From contig JAGFNQ010005187.1 of the NCBI GenBank assembly GCA_024364735.1, positions 97,086 through 161,085 of the forward strand: DNA of 64,000 nt. The letters are read 5' to 3'. The DNA is from Boesenbergia rotunda. Taxonomy: Eukaryota; Streptophyta; Magnoliopsida; Zingiberales; Zingiberaceae. The notes beneath the pieces are model-generated. The model saw nothing but the letters and a program-made list of their open reading frames with translations, had not been told where the DNA came from and did not search any database. Positions 1 to 10,931 of this stretch are shown one piece after another; within the stretch, counting starts at the first letter, position 1; each line of letters opens with the position of its first letter. A program made the translations under genes and the position numbers.

Positions 1-382
1 TGTTTAGCTGAGTTTTTTATTTTACGTTCGACCTAGTTTTCATGTACGGTCCTTCGTGGAGTATAGGATCGATGATGTTAAAATAATTAGCTAGTCATTT
101 CGGCTCAGAGATCCCTCAAGGTAGCATGCACAGAAGGAAGGGAGGAGCGAACGATGTGACGACACAACTGGAGGCGCATTAGAGACCAAGGGCCATAAAA
201 GTTGAAAAATCTAGGATTTTCTTTATTTTTCATATTATTGGTTATGTGCTTGGTTGTGTGGTTGTGCTAGTAAAATTCCTTGAGATAAATTACTAAGTGG
301 GAGAGGGACCCTAAGGGTCCCATGACTTCCATTACAATTCGGCAAGTGATGCAAACAAGTATGCGCGTCGGCTCTGAGTGTC

Positions 383-698
383 TTCATCCCCATCGGATGA
401 ACTTATTCTGCAGATCACTGGGTCGAAAAAGACTATAAAAAATTATTAAAGAGCGTGTGTACTTCCCCATCGGAAGACATAATTGGAAATAATTTTCTTA
501 GTGTCGTGTAATGGTGCACACTTAGATGCGAATAATAAGTATCCTCCCCATCGGAGTCACTGCTATTATTTCGCAGAGCCGAAGAGAACCAACTATTGAT
601 CTTACTTATCAAAAAGTTAGGTTAACAAGATAGTAAGATTGATGGGTAAAACCTCCTTTTACGAATGTAGGGATTCGTATACGTCCACACCATCGTGG
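383..698 (+). repeat. R0 leader hairpin series with constant CCATC loop
   Basis: Four short hairpins lie between the left edge and gag. Stem arms are 383-389/395-401 (7 bp), 462-466/472-476 (5 bp), 544-547/553-556 (4 bp) and 685-688/695-698 (4 bp). The first three have the loop CCATC, and the fourth has ACCATC. The stems differ in sequence yet stay paired. This suggests a repeated RNA structure in the genomic transcript; the role (packaging, dimerisation or translation) is inference. Confidence 0.65.
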
Positions 699-816
699 CA
701 TGCGAATTTCTCGGTGTATAGGGGTGTTGGTTGATTTCGAAAATTAATTGTTTTGAGGAATCAATTTGTTTTCGATTTCTAAAGTAGTGTATATTGTGAT
801 TCTCAGGTTTTTCAAA

Positions 817-1640
817 ATGACCTTTACCCCACTAGCAACAATTCTTAAGGATAACAAACTTACTGGCCCAAACTATATAGACTGGAAGAGGAACCTTGAC
901 ATTGTCCTCACTGCTGAAGAATACAAATTTGTACTCTTTGAGGAATGTCCGGAAAAGCCTAGAGAGGACTCTGGTGAAGAGTTGAGGGAGCGTTACAAGA
1001 AGTGGAAAAAGGCAGATGAGATGGCGCGGTGCTACATTCTGGCATCTATGTCAAATGTGCTGCAACATCAACATCAGGCCATGGCCACTGCTAGTGACAT
1101 GATGCTGAACCTCAAAGATCTCTTTGGGCACCAAGGTCGAGCTGCTAGGTAGTCCGCGATGAAGAGTCTGATGACGACCACTATGGTCGAAGGGACACCC
1201 GTGAGGGAACATGTCCTAAAAATGATGGCTCACCTCAATGAGATTGAGGTACTGGGAGCACAGATCGACGGGGAATCCCAGGTCGATATTATACTCCAGT
1301 CTCTGCCAAGGAGTTTTGAGCAGTTCAGGCTCAACTATAATATGAACAAAAGGGATTATATGTTGGGTAAACTGCTAGGAGAACTCCAGGTGGCAGAGGG
1401 TCTTTTTCGTCAGAACTCGCAGGCCTTAGTAACTCAAAGGGTTTCTTCTTCTGTGCCGAAAGGCAGGAAGAAGAAGAAACAAAGAGGGTTTAAGAAGGCA
1501 GCAGCATCGCAAGGACCTCGGACTGGCGTGAAGAAGCCGAAAGGCAAGTGCTTCACGTGCAAGCAAACTGAGCACTGGAAGGCGGACTATCCCTGTCGTC
1601 AGAACAAAGGTATTTCTTCAGCCTTAGTCGTTGAAACATG
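817..1640 (+). pseudogene. gag: R0 gag (capsid and zinc knuckle)
   Basis: The reading frame from ATG 817 begins MTFTPLATILK and continues as a copia gag of the UBN2 type, with the usual GPNYIDWKRNLD start-of-capsid motif. An in-frame TAG at 1150-1152 interrupts it, and the same frame resumes from 1159. A basic stretch (RKKKKQRG) precedes a damaged zinc knuckle around 1550-1600. The pattern starts CFTCKQTEHW, but the expected last cysteine is a tyrosine. A splice-acceptor-like sequence (ttctcag) lies just upstream of the ATG. Confidence 0.85.
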
Positions 1641-2298
1641 TTTAGCGGTGCTATCTACCAGTACCTGGTGCATAGATACGGGAGCCACTGACCATGTCTG
1701 CAATACTCTGCAGGGGTTCCAGGAAACCCGATGGCTAACCAATGAAGAAATCGTGGTCTACATGGGCGATGCTACAAAAGTGGTAGCAGTTGCAGTGGGA
1801 TTTTTCTATTTATCTTTTGAGAGAGTTCCGAGAGATTGCCTTTATGTACCCTCGTTTAGAAAGAATTTAATTTCAGTTTCTAAGTTGATAAAGGATGGAT
1901 ATTCTATTGCTTTTGATAATAAAGTTGTTATTAAAAGAAATAGAGAGATTATTTGTTCGAGTACAATGGTTGACAATCTGTATACTCTAGAACCAATAAC
2001 TCCCACGATGCATACTGAAGTAAATAGCTCATCATCTAACTTAAATAAGAGAAAGGAGCCTTCTAAGATAAATCAGACGTGTCTTTGGCACCTTAGGCTT
2101 GGTCATATTAACCTTAGTAGGACTCAAAGGTTGATAACCGATGGGCCCTTGGGTTCATTAGTGGTGGAGGATCTCCCGACCTGTGAATCTTACTTGGAAG
2201 GTAAGATGACCAAGAGGCCTTTCAAGGCTAAGGGGTATATGGCCAAAGATGTGTTAGAACTGATTTATTCTGATTTGTGTGGTCCTATGTCAATCTAG
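1641..2298 (+). pseudogene. R0 protease and GAG-pre-integrase region
   Basis: This region is in the same frame as gag. The aspartic protease active site appears as WCIDTGATDH near 1669-1698, with the usual downstream motif around SVSKLIKDGY. The GAG-pre-integrase zinc motif includes CLWHLRLGHINL near 2083. The frame ends with TAG at 2296-2298 inside the segment leading to the integrase core (SDLCGPM), where an intact element would read on. Confidence 0.85.
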
Positions 2299-3026
2299 GC
2301 TAGAGGTGACTTTGAATATTTCATCACCTTCATTGACGATTATTCAAAGTATAAGTACATCTACCTAATATGACACAAGTCTGAATGCTTTGAAAAGTTC
2401 AAAGAATTCAAGGCTGATGTGGAGAAACATCGAGGTAAAAGTATCAAGACACTGCGATCAGATCGTGGTGGTGAATACCTCTTTGGAGAGTTTAGGAACT
2501 ACCTATCAGAAGCTGGGATTCAGTCTCAGCTAACTGCACCCGGTACACCCCAACAGAATGGAGTGGCAGAAAGAAGGAATAAGACTCTTATGATAATGGT
2601 TAGGTCATGATGAGCTATTCAGACTTACCTGGTTCGTTCTGGGGATACGCTCTGGAAACGATAACGTACATACTGAACTTGGTTCCATCTAAGTCAGTCC
2701 CTCATACTCCCACAGAACTGTGGACTGGGCGAAAGCCCAGTCTAGGACATGTTCGGATTTGGGGTAGTTCAGCACATGTGCTGAAGGGAGATACTGATAA
2801 GTTGGAATCTCGTACGGAGGTACGTCTGTTCGTAGGCTATCCTAGAGGAACGAAGGGTGGTCTGTTCTATAGTCCTAAGGATCAGAAGGTAGTCGTTAGT
2901 ACGAATGCCAGATTCTTAGAGGAAGACTATGTGATGAACCATAAGCCCAAGAGTAGACTAGTGCTTGAAGAGTTAAGAGGGGATGTTCCGACCTTAGGAC
3001 CAATTGTACAAGAGGATACACCATAA
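2299..3026 (+). pseudogene. R0 integrase
   Basis: Copia integrase core motifs are visible in order: FIDDYSKYKY near 2330, RSDRGGEY near 2457, and TPQQNGVAERRN near 2545, which carries the catalytic glutamate. The frame changes near 2605. The C-terminal part continues in the new frame to TAA at 3024-3026 with the LWTGRKPSLGHVRIWG motif. Several stops between 2299 and 2418 confirm decay. Confidence 0.85.
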
Positions 3027-4150
3027 GTTACTGCACCGCGTGTCACTTAGGATACACAGGTGGTGCCTCGTCGTAGTGGGAGGGTTGTGAGACAGCCTGA
3101 AAGGTTTATATTTTTGGGAGAGTCTTCGGACTTGGTCTCTGGTAAATATGAACCGGATCCCTGAACCTATGACGAGGCCCTCCAAGATCAGGATACAGAT
3201 TCTTGGCAAAGAGCAATGAACTCAGAGATAGAATCTATGGATTCTAATCAGGTCTGAGAATTAGTAGAACCACCTAATGGTGTAAAAGCCATTGGATGCA
3301 AGTGGATCTACAAGAGAAAGAGAGGATCAGACGGGAAGGTTGAGACCTTCAAAGCTAGGATTGTTGCGAAAGGGTACACTCAGAAAGAGGGATCGATTAT
3401 GAAGAGACCTTTTCGCCGGTAGCCATGCTTAAGTCGATCCAGATTCTCTTATCTATTGCAGCTCATATGGGCTATGAGGTATGACAGATGAACGTCAAGA
3501 TGGTTTTCCTTAACGGAAGTCTTGAGGAGACTATCTACATGCAGCAACCAGAAGGGTTCATAGCAAAAGGCAAATAGCATCTTGTGTGTAAGCTGAATCG
3601 GTCCATTTATGGATTGAAGCAAGCTTCAAGATCTTGGAACATCTGCTTTGATGAAGTAATCCAGTCATATGGATTTACTCAAAGCCCGGATGACTCATGT
3701 GTATACAAAAGATGTGATGGAAACGTCGTGGTGTTTCTTGTACTTTACGTAGATGACATTTTGTTAATCGGCAACAATGTCAAAGTGTTATCAGACGTAA
3801 GGGTCTAGCTATCAAAGTAGTTTGATATGAAGGACTTAGGAGAAGCGGGACACATCCTTGGGATCAAAGTCATAAGGGATCGCCAGAAAAGGATGTTGTG
3901 CTTATCCCAAGCTTCATATGTTGACACTGTCTTGTCTCGTTTTAGCATGGAAAACTCCAAGAAGGGTTTCCTATCCTTCAGGCATGGAGTTCCTCTATCC
4001 AAGGAGATGTTTCCGAAAACATCAAAGGAGATAGAAGAAATGAAGGCGGTTCCTTATGCTTCGGCAGTAGGAAGCCTCATGTATGCTATGTTGTGTACGA
4101 GACCTGATATTTGTTTTGCCGTGGGCATGGTTAGCAGATATTAGAGTAAC
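3027..4150 (+). pseudogene. R0 reverse transcriptase
   Basis: The copia RT starts in frame with the integrase end (AIGCKWIYKRKR near 3290), shifts frame near 3395, and continues with the SIYGLKQASRSW motif at about 3600. The catalytic YVDD box is at 3746-3757, and the MKDLGEAGHILGIKV segment follows at 3827. Stops at 3806-3808 and 4142-4144 break it. All the usual palm motifs are present, so this was once a functional enzyme. Confidence 0.88.
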
Positions 4151-4690
4151 CCTGGGCAGGGACATTGGACTGCGGTATAGCATATATTGAAATACTTGAG
4201 ACGGACTAGGGATTATATGCTGGTTTACCGGGCAGACCAATTAGTCCCTGTGGGTTACACGGACTCAGATTTCCAGTCAGATAGGGACAAGAGTAAGCCT
4301 ACCTCAGGGTTTGTGTTTACTTTAGGAGGTGGAGCCATTGTTTGGAGGAGTGTCAAGCAGAAATGCGTGGCGGACTCCACCATGGAAGCTGAATATGTGG
4401 CAGCCTCAGAGGCAGCCAAGGAAGCTGTATGACTCAGAAACCTCATCATGGACTTGGATGTGATTCCTGGTTTGCCCAGATCTATCACAAGCTTTTGTGA
4501 TAACAGTGGTGCAGTTGCAAACTCGAAGGAACCACGAGCCCATAAGGCGAGTAAACACATAGAGCGCAAGTACCACCTGATACGAGAAATCGTAAAACAA
4601 GGAGAAGTGGCTGTTGCCAAGATTACATCAGAGAACAACCTGGCAGATTGTCGCCCACACGACGTCCGCGAAGGGAGGGACATAAGGTAG
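4151..4690 (+). pseudogene. R0 RNase H
   Basis: The copia RNase H is recognisable from GYTDSDFQSDRDKSKPTSG near 4255, STMEAEYVAASEAAKEAV near 4378, and the SKHIERKYHLIRE segment near 4550. A TGA stop at 4430-4432 splits it. The usual ending after NLAD (DPLTK-like) is missing. The protein changes to unrelated residues before a stop at 4688-4690, so the 3' end of the element is rearranged. Confidence 0.85.
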
Positions 4691-5105
4691 AAGACCGTAA
4701 GGTGATCGAAAAGGTATAATTCTTTCCATGCTCCGTTGATTAACCTTATGTCTATTTTGTGCTATGTTCACTAACCTTGTCATTTCATGTGTGTTAGTTT
4801 ATTAATTTGATTTCGTATCATAGTTGTTAATTAACTAACTGGACCCCAACGATAAACACAAAAGCTGGTGATCAACTCGTCGCCTTTTCCGCGGACGAAC
4901 AGTCAAGCAAATCACAAGACCGATTTTTGTAATTGACCGAGTTGTGATTTGGATCATTCGATACGACACGAGATGGCCGATGGGAGACGGGTCTTCATTC
5001 GGATTAAATTTTTAATCCGTAGACATGGAGAGGTCTCTCGGATCGACGGAGTATTCGCTAAGGAAACCCGCCAAGCCATATCCAACAAACTAGATAGATA
5101 AATTA
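4691..5105. other. Unassigned spacer between R0 and A
   Basis: About 415 bases without a convincing ORF or RNA gene. It follows directly after the truncated RNase H. It may hold the R0 polypurine tract and part of a 3' LTR, but I found no match to the left edge of the window. Confidence 0.4.
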
Positions 5106-6015
5106 TGTAGGATCGTGTCGGGTCAGTTAGAGGGGGTGAATAGCCTTGAAAAATTAAAAAGTCAATATTTTACTATTCTTTAACAAAGATGATTGATTAG
5201 TAAGCAGTTAGAAATAATACAAAGCATAACAATAATAAACGGCGAGGCTTCGAGTTACTTGGTTTGCAACCTAGGTGGTTGCTAATCCAAAATGATGAAA
5301 ACTTACTAGAATTTCTCCTTCTTTATAGGCGGAGAAGCCTCTTACACTCGTTGAAAGCACAGAACACTTAAGCACAGAATTACAGAAGAGATTACAATTC
5401 AATTAATTAATAATTCTAAGCTAACGGGCTCAATTTATAGAGCTCAGAAGACTTATTGAGATGTTGACATGACATCTCATGGGTGCTCGAGTGCAACACA
5501 ATGCCTGACTTAGGTCAAAACTTATCCATGTTGCAACGACTGGAAAGCTATAAGTTTCTTCTAGGCGCCCGAGTGCAGCACATATGCCCGTATACCCGGG
5601 CGCCTGAGTTCACTCGGGCCAGGGTTACTTGAGTTCACTCGGGTGCCTAGATTGAGTCATCCTTTGGTTGACCAATTTTCTGATACTGTTTTTGGGTGAT
5701 TATCCGGTTGTCCGGAGTTATGCTCACCCGAACCTAACTTCGGCCATTTTCTCGAACAGTTTCCTCCCCTGCTTCTCGTCCCTCGAATGTTGGGTACATC
5801 CTTCTCATCCATAGGTGTACTCTTCCATAGTCTTTTTGTTCCTTGGATGCACCGAGCCCATCGACTCCCTTCCTATGTCATCTTTCTCGTCTACTGCGTC
5901 TTTCGCATGACTTCTTGTGCTCCTAAGCTCCTGCACACTTAGACACAAGGCATCAAACCAACAGGGCCTAACTTGACTCAGTTGACCACATCATAACTAT
6001 TTGAGGGTACTTACA
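5106..6015 (-). mobile_element. A: 3' LTR of a gag-only copia-type element
   Basis: On the minus strand this LTR ends with the family signature beside the tract ctagagggggtgaatag (its complement is read on plus at 5106-5145). It contains the GGCGCC-type motif cluster (5565-5650). The LTR begins at 6015 after the purine tract CAAAAAGAGAGAGAT (minus strand, 6016-6030), which marks it as the 3' LTR of a minus-strand copy. No target duplication was confirmed. Confidence 0.8.
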
Positions 6016-6897
6016 ATCTCTCTCTTTTTGATATGCACCAATTTGAGTTATCTTAGGGAAACACAAACAATATATAAAAAACAAATAATAAATTTTGCAA
6101 TTAATTACAAAAGTAAAACAATTAAGACCTCCCCTTAACATAATTCTCATTTCTCCTCCTTTAATCACATAAAAAAATAGTTAAGGAATTTTTTTTTTAA
6201 AAACTAAAAAATTTTGAAAGAAAGAAAATAGAGGAAATAGTTTTCTTTGTCCAAAACAACTTATTATTTTTCTGAGTAGGTAAGATTTAATCAACAGTTA
6301 CAGAAAAATTTATTTTATCAAAAATATATTTTTGAGATTCTTTAAATTTAAAAACTCAGGTTTTCATAGAAAATTATGAAATTAATGAAAATTTTTGAGA
6401 ACAAGTGAAAATATCAAATCTAGTCATGTAAAATTTTGAAGATAAAATACTTTATTGTTGAGTGTTTAAAAATAATTCCTTAACAGATGAACTAAAATTG
6501 AAAAATAAATGTTTAAAATGAATTCTTAGTTTAGAAAATCTTGATAATTTTTTAACAAGTCAAACTCGAACGGCTAATTTGACATTTCAAAAATTATCTT
6601 CGAAGTATTTTTATAATTAAAAATTCAACTTTTGATCAGTAATTCATAAAAATTCATTTAATGGTGGAAAAAATCCCAATTTTTTTGTGGATTATGAATG
6701 TCGTCCATCACAGGAAAATTTATAATTAAATTTACTGTAAAAATTAAAAAAATTCAAAATGAAAACAAAAACATTAATTTAAGCATGCTTAAAAAATAAT
6801 TTTTAACAGCTCAATACAGATTTAGGAACCCAAAATAAATTTCTACCTATAGCATTAATTAAAAATTTAGGTGTAATGTAATTTTAAGTATTTTTTT
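6016..6897 (-). mobile_element. A: AT-rich internal tail, no coding capacity
   Basis: This very AT-rich stretch corresponds to the tail between gag and the polypurine tract in E2 (52014-52900). Short blocks such as cccaaaataaattt are shared between them. It stops abruptly at 6897, where LTR B starts, and the gag part of A is not present beyond that point. No ORF in it is credible. Confidence 0.7.
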
Positions 6898-7889
6898 TGT
6901 TGGTACCCCGGTTAGTTTTGATGTGATCAACTAGGTTAAGTTAGGTCCTGTGTTTTTTAATCTCACTGCTAAGTGTGCAGGAGCTTAGGTACGGAGGAAG
7001 TCGAGTGTAAGACCTAACAGACGAGAAGGATTGTGCGGGGAAGTGAGTCGACGGGCTCGGTGCAATCCGAGGGACGTGAAAGCTGCGGAAGAGTACACCT
7101 GTGGATCGAGAAGGACGTGCGCGACGTCCGAGGGACGGGAAGCCTGGAGAAAGCACGCTAGGGGTGAAAGGCCGGAGTCGGGTTTGGGTGAGCCTAACTC
7201 TGGTTGGCCGGAAATCACCTAAAAGACAAAGAACCAAAAGGCTAGTCAGTTTGACCAAGTCAAACCAGGTGTCCGATTCAATGTCGGGCGCCCCCGTATA
7301 TAGGCACCCGTATCTACTCAGGCGCCCAGTATATCAGGCGCCCAGATCGTATCGGGCGCCCCGAGAGGGCCAAGTCAACGAGCTACTGCCAAAGCCGAAC
7401 ATAGCGGGAAACCAGGCGCCTGAACCAGATCGGGCGCCTGATCACCTGGAGATCACAGCAGCAAAGTCTCGAGTAGAAGATAAAGTTTTAATTAAACTTT
7501 ATCTCTTAACGGATAAAACCTTATCCTTTAATCATATTCAATAGTTGCAGTTTAATCCTATCCAAGATCAACCGTCCAGATCACATCCATAGATCAACGA
7601 CCATGAGAAAATTCATCAACAATCAACGATTCAGATTTATTCTCTTAGGCTATAAATAGACTTAGAGTTTTAGTTTTAGAAATCAATTCATTCACTTGTA
7701 AAATCTCTAAAGTCTAGCGTGCTTTTGTTGTAAGACTTCTCCGCCATAAAGAGATTTTTGTTGAGCATCTACTGCCTTGGAAGCAATGTTCTTAGTTGCC
7801 ACCAAGTTCCTTTATAAAAGACGAGAGCTTCCACTTTATTTTTTATAACCGTCTATTCACCCCTCTAGCCGGGCCAACCCGATCCAACA
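6898..7889 (+). mobile_element. B: 5' LTR of a gag-only copia-type element
   Basis: The LTR runs from TGTTGGTACC to GATCCAACA on the plus strand and is followed at once by a primer site. It carries a TATA box (tataaata, 7651-7658). Just upstream of that is a cluster of GGCGCC-centred motifs (about 7290-7440). It interrupts the AT-rich tail of A, so B is the later arrival. Downstream of the TATA box lies the conserved block with the tract cttctccgcc shared by all copies. Confidence 0.88.
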
Positions 7890-7891
7890 AG

Positions 7892-7903
7892 TGGTATCAG
7901 AGT
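7892..7903 (+). other. B: tRNA-Met primer binding site
   Basis: TGGTATCAGAG, two bases after the LTR end, is the standard plant copia primer site complementary to initiator tRNA-Met. It fixes the orientation and the LTR end. Confidence 0.85.
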
Positions 7904-7952
7904 TAGGGTCGCCGCAGAAGGACTAACAGCCGACTGCAGTAATTTCGAGAAA

Positions 7953-8819
7953 ATGGTTGGAGCAGTAATCTACCCGCCGAAGTTTGAGGGGGAGTTCGTG
8001 ATGTGGAAGCGTTGAATGCAGGTATTTTTTAAAACTGATATTGAACTGCTACTAATTATGAAAAATGATTTTTCGGTTCCTAAAGACAACAATGGTGAGG
8101 ATAAAGAATTAGAGTCGTGGACTAAGAAGAAGCAAGCAGACTTTATAGACGAGACCTCCTTCGAAGCCAACTGACAAACCTCCGGATGGAAGATGGAGAA
8201 TCAGTTGTGCATCTACACGCCAAGGAAAAAGAACTAATCACGGACCTTGAGAACCTCAAAGAAAAGGTAACGAGTTGTGATGCTCAAAGGTATGTCTTAA
8301 ACGCGTTTTTGAGAACCCCAGAATGGACCTTGGTAATCGACGCGTAATTCATTTCGAAAGATTTAGAGGTAAGTACATTAGAGCAATAGTTTTCTACTTT
8401 GGAGCTTCACGAATCTCGATTTGTAGAAAAGAATAAGAAAGTCGACATCGTCACACTGAACACAAGGAAGATCCAATTCGACGGGGAATCCTCGACTGAC
8501 GACGAAACAACAAAAATAGTAAGTTCTTTTAAAGCTAACAAATTTTCAAGAACACAAAAAAGAAGACGGTCTCCAAAGAAACAAATAATCAGATGCTACA
8601 ACTGCAACGAGGAGGGACACTTGAAGGACCAGTGTCCTAAACTCAAGAACCAACCAAAGAAGAAAAAGGCACTGAAGGACATCTGGGACGAGTCCTCGTC
8701 AGAAGAGTCAGAAGGTCAAGAATACGCGGGACTTGCGCTAATGACAAGTCATCAAAAAGGGAGCACTGATAAAGGGGGAGAGACGTCAGAAGAAAGCGAC
8801 GACGAAGGAGGAACCTCGC
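7953..8819 (+). pseudogene. gag: B gag, broken
   Basis: ATG 7953 starts MVGAVIYPPKFEGEF, nearly identical to the E2 gag start. A TGA at 8014-8016 replaces an arginine codon. A large deletion joins the KKKQADF segment (about 8140) to the later QLTNLRMEDGE region (about 8170). The second half, from 8399, has an intact zinc knuckle CYNCNEEGHLKDQC and the acidic tail SSSEESEGQEYAG. It is cut at 8819 by the LTR of F. The ORF running on to 9025 reads into that LTR and is not real beyond 8819. Confidence 0.88.
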
Positions 8820-9439
8820 TATTCCGGAAGAAATCAACATCGACGGCCAGTCACCAGGGTTCAGCCCACGCGGACGCTGACGCTGGAGGAAGAACTTCAC
8901 ACCCTGCAAGATTAACACGAGCATTAGGGGAACACGTCGAAGGTTATCTAGCGGAGCCCACTCCGACGCTCAAGTCAGTGTCTCGATCCAGGAGATGCAG
9001 AGAAGGCAGAAAAGAATATGCGTGAAGTAGGGAGAGTGTCACCCTTTTATCGGAGGGGTTGGAGTACCTTTTATACCTGCGGCGGTTGTCTTATGAGTCT
9101 CCACGATCTTTGCCACGTCCCCCTGATTGTCGGTTACAGGATAACCTTTGAAACGGTCCACGCCGCCATTAAGTTCGGACCGTTGCAACAATTATGGGTC
9201 ATGATGACTCCATGATAAGGGGTGATGGGTATCTGCAGATCCGAAGAAAGGGGGACCGTTACTTGAGGCCGGATGCTTCTTGGGCTTCGCTTCCCCGAGG
9301 TGATCTCGGGGTCTTCCGACCCGAGGGGTCCCGGGCATTCCACTTTCCCGAGGTGGTCTCGGGGACCTAGCTTCCTGAGGTGATCTCGAGAGTGCGACTT
9401 CTGATTGAACTCCGGGGTGTGTCTACCCGCACAGGCGGG

Positions 9440-9472
<33 letters not shown>

Positions 9473-9596
9473 CCCAGGGGATCCTCTTTTCGAGAGGGTC
9501 TTGGGAGCTACGGAAAGAGAGTTGTTAAAAATCGCTATATCTTGCCACACAGCTTCTTCAGCCCACGTGTCAGTCACGGGGTACTCAACCCCATCA
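8820..9596 (-). mobile_element. F: 3' LTR of a Tat-type gypsy remnant
   Basis: This sequence is homologous along its length to the two G LTRs (41994-42733 and 54910-55661). It starts TATTCCGG and ends CCCCATCA on the plus strand. The sequence just beyond 9596 matches the G polypurine tract region (caagtccctcccttcaagtc), so this is the 3' LTR of a minus-strand copy. A run of 31 G lies at 9441-9471. Confidence 0.85.
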
Positions 9597-10510
9597 CAAG
9601 TCCCTCCCTTCAAGTCTGATCGAAGAAAGTGTGTCTGACTGATTAGACTAGTGTGGTGATGAAGAAGTTATGTCCTAGTGGGTCCTTCCACCCGTTGCAG
9701 CTTCCCTGGTAGTTATACTGGGTCCGAGAATTATAGAATTTGCCTCGGGTCTCAAGGCAATCCCTTTTTGATTTTGTCTTCCCAAAAAGGCTTCCATGGT
9801 TTTCGAGGTACTGCAATGATACCTCTTCCATCCTTCGTGAAGGTGCATGGCGCTCCTTAATGGCGACAAATCCCCTTCGCGAATTCCTCGTCGTCACGTG
9901 CCTCAACCGCTCCCCTTGGGATCTCTTACTAACATGCGCAGCTGTAGCAGGCTCACGCCAAGCGGTTGTTCCATGGTGTTACCCAGATGTGACAATTGAT
10001 GCCATCATTATATTGATGCAGCAGGGCTGCATTCTCGAACTTCATCAAATGTTCTTATGGGTCTGTGACTCCTCCATACTCAGGAATAGATAGAAGTCGA
10101 AAATACTTGGGAACCGGCTCCTGTAGAACTTGGTTAGAGAAGGGGAATCCGGTGCGCTCACCGGGGACCTGGCTTACCGGAGGCTTCCCTTTGTTGAGTC
10201 TTGCTCGGCTAGAGGAGACTTCCAAAGGATCATACTATCCGGCACTCTCCTTTGGGCCGAAGAACGCTGGGGGAAATGGGGACTACCCCCCGGGCGAACT
10301 TCGCCTTTTGTGCTAGCACGAGCAGCCGCCTCGGAGGGACCTTCTTGAGTTTGGCGATCGACAATCTTCTGTTCGGCTGCTAACTTTTGAGCTTTAGCAG
10401 CTACCAGCAACTCGAAGTCTTCTTCTGAGAGTGTAACTGTCACCTTGTTGGAATCGTCCATCTTCGTCTTTCGACCAGGCGGAGTTTCCCACAGACAGCG
10501 CTAAATTTGA
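9597..10510 (-). mobile_element. F: internal remnant with gag only
   Basis: From the right, on the minus strand: a primer-site-like sequence near 10487-10510 ending CTGTCTGTGGGAAAC, a gag leader, a gag fragment, then directly the polypurine tract next to the LTR. No protease, RT or integrase is present. The LTR-like DNA right of the primer site (starting tgatcctgtcg) belongs to another family, resembling the ends of E LTRs, so the remnant is chimeric. Confidence 0.75.
9900..10461 (-). pseudogene. gag: F gag fragment (Tat-type)
   Basis: The minus-strand ORF from 10461 starts MDDSNKVTVTLSEEDFELLV, like the start of Tat gag leaders. Further on, in another frame near 9960-10110, are the capsid motifs PKYFRLLSIPEYGGVTDP and HLMKFENAALLHQY, typical of the plant retrotransposon gag domain. 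Stops and a frame change break it. The rest of the gag and all of pol are missing. Confidence 0.75.
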
Positions 10511-10800
10511 TCCTGTCGACAAGCGGAGAGGGCTCTCGCTCAGATGACTGGGTCAGATCAAGATGACTCGAGTTGCGGCAGCGTGTGGGTCGGGGTCAGG
10601 CTCAAAAGCAAGTAGAGCAAGGTTGAGTCAATTGACCGACCGGCCGGGAATGTCGGCAAGTCGGGTCAGCAGGTCAGTCGGTCAGCCGGTCGGGGTCGGC
10701 GGGTCAGTCGGTCGGTCGATCGGGGTCAGCCGGTCAGCCGATTTGTCGGTCGGGGTTGGCGGGTCGGCCGATCGGGTCGGCGAGTCTGTCGTTTGCCTCG
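10511..10800. repeat. LTR-like fragment with degenerate GGTCGG/GGTCAG minisatellite
   Basis: About 10640-10790 is a run of short, imperfect repeats built on GGTCGG and GGTCAG with intervening CGGG. The start (tgatcctgtcg) looks like the inverted end of an E-type LTR. The ORFs across it are low-complexity and not credible genes. Confidence 0.55.
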
Positions 10801-10931
10801 AAAAGCAGGCGATTGTCCCTTAGCAACATAGAGCGACAGATCCCGTTAATTATCTTTACCTTAACTCCAACTCAGCTTACAAATTTGGTCTTTTTTAGGA
10901 GATCCTACTATATCTCCCCGGATCAGCTACC

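Larger units (their letters stand above)
1..4690 (+). mobile_element. R0: decayed Ty1/copia retrotransposon (left end outside window)
   Basis: The copia domain order is present on the plus strand: gag, zinc knuckle, protease, integrase, reverse transcriptase, RNase H. The frame shifts at least twice (near 2605 and near 3395) and carries about ten stops, so this is a dead copy. The leader from 1 to 816 has no gag homology but contains a hairpin series. I could not match 1-360 with 4691-5105, so no LTR pair is identified. A purine-rich stretch at 293-308 resembles a polypurine tract but lies upstream of gag, and its meaning is unclear. Confidence 0.9.

Noticed and set aside
7031..7544. ORFs in LTR B and equivalents in other LTR copies (11690-12206, 51590-51942, 53741-54093)
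   Set aside because: They fall in both strands of the conserved, GC-rich part of the LTR, shift between copies, and carry no domain.
9134..9638. ORFs with poly-Gly or poly-Pro runs
   Set aside because: They run through the 31-G tract inside an LTR and have no other support.
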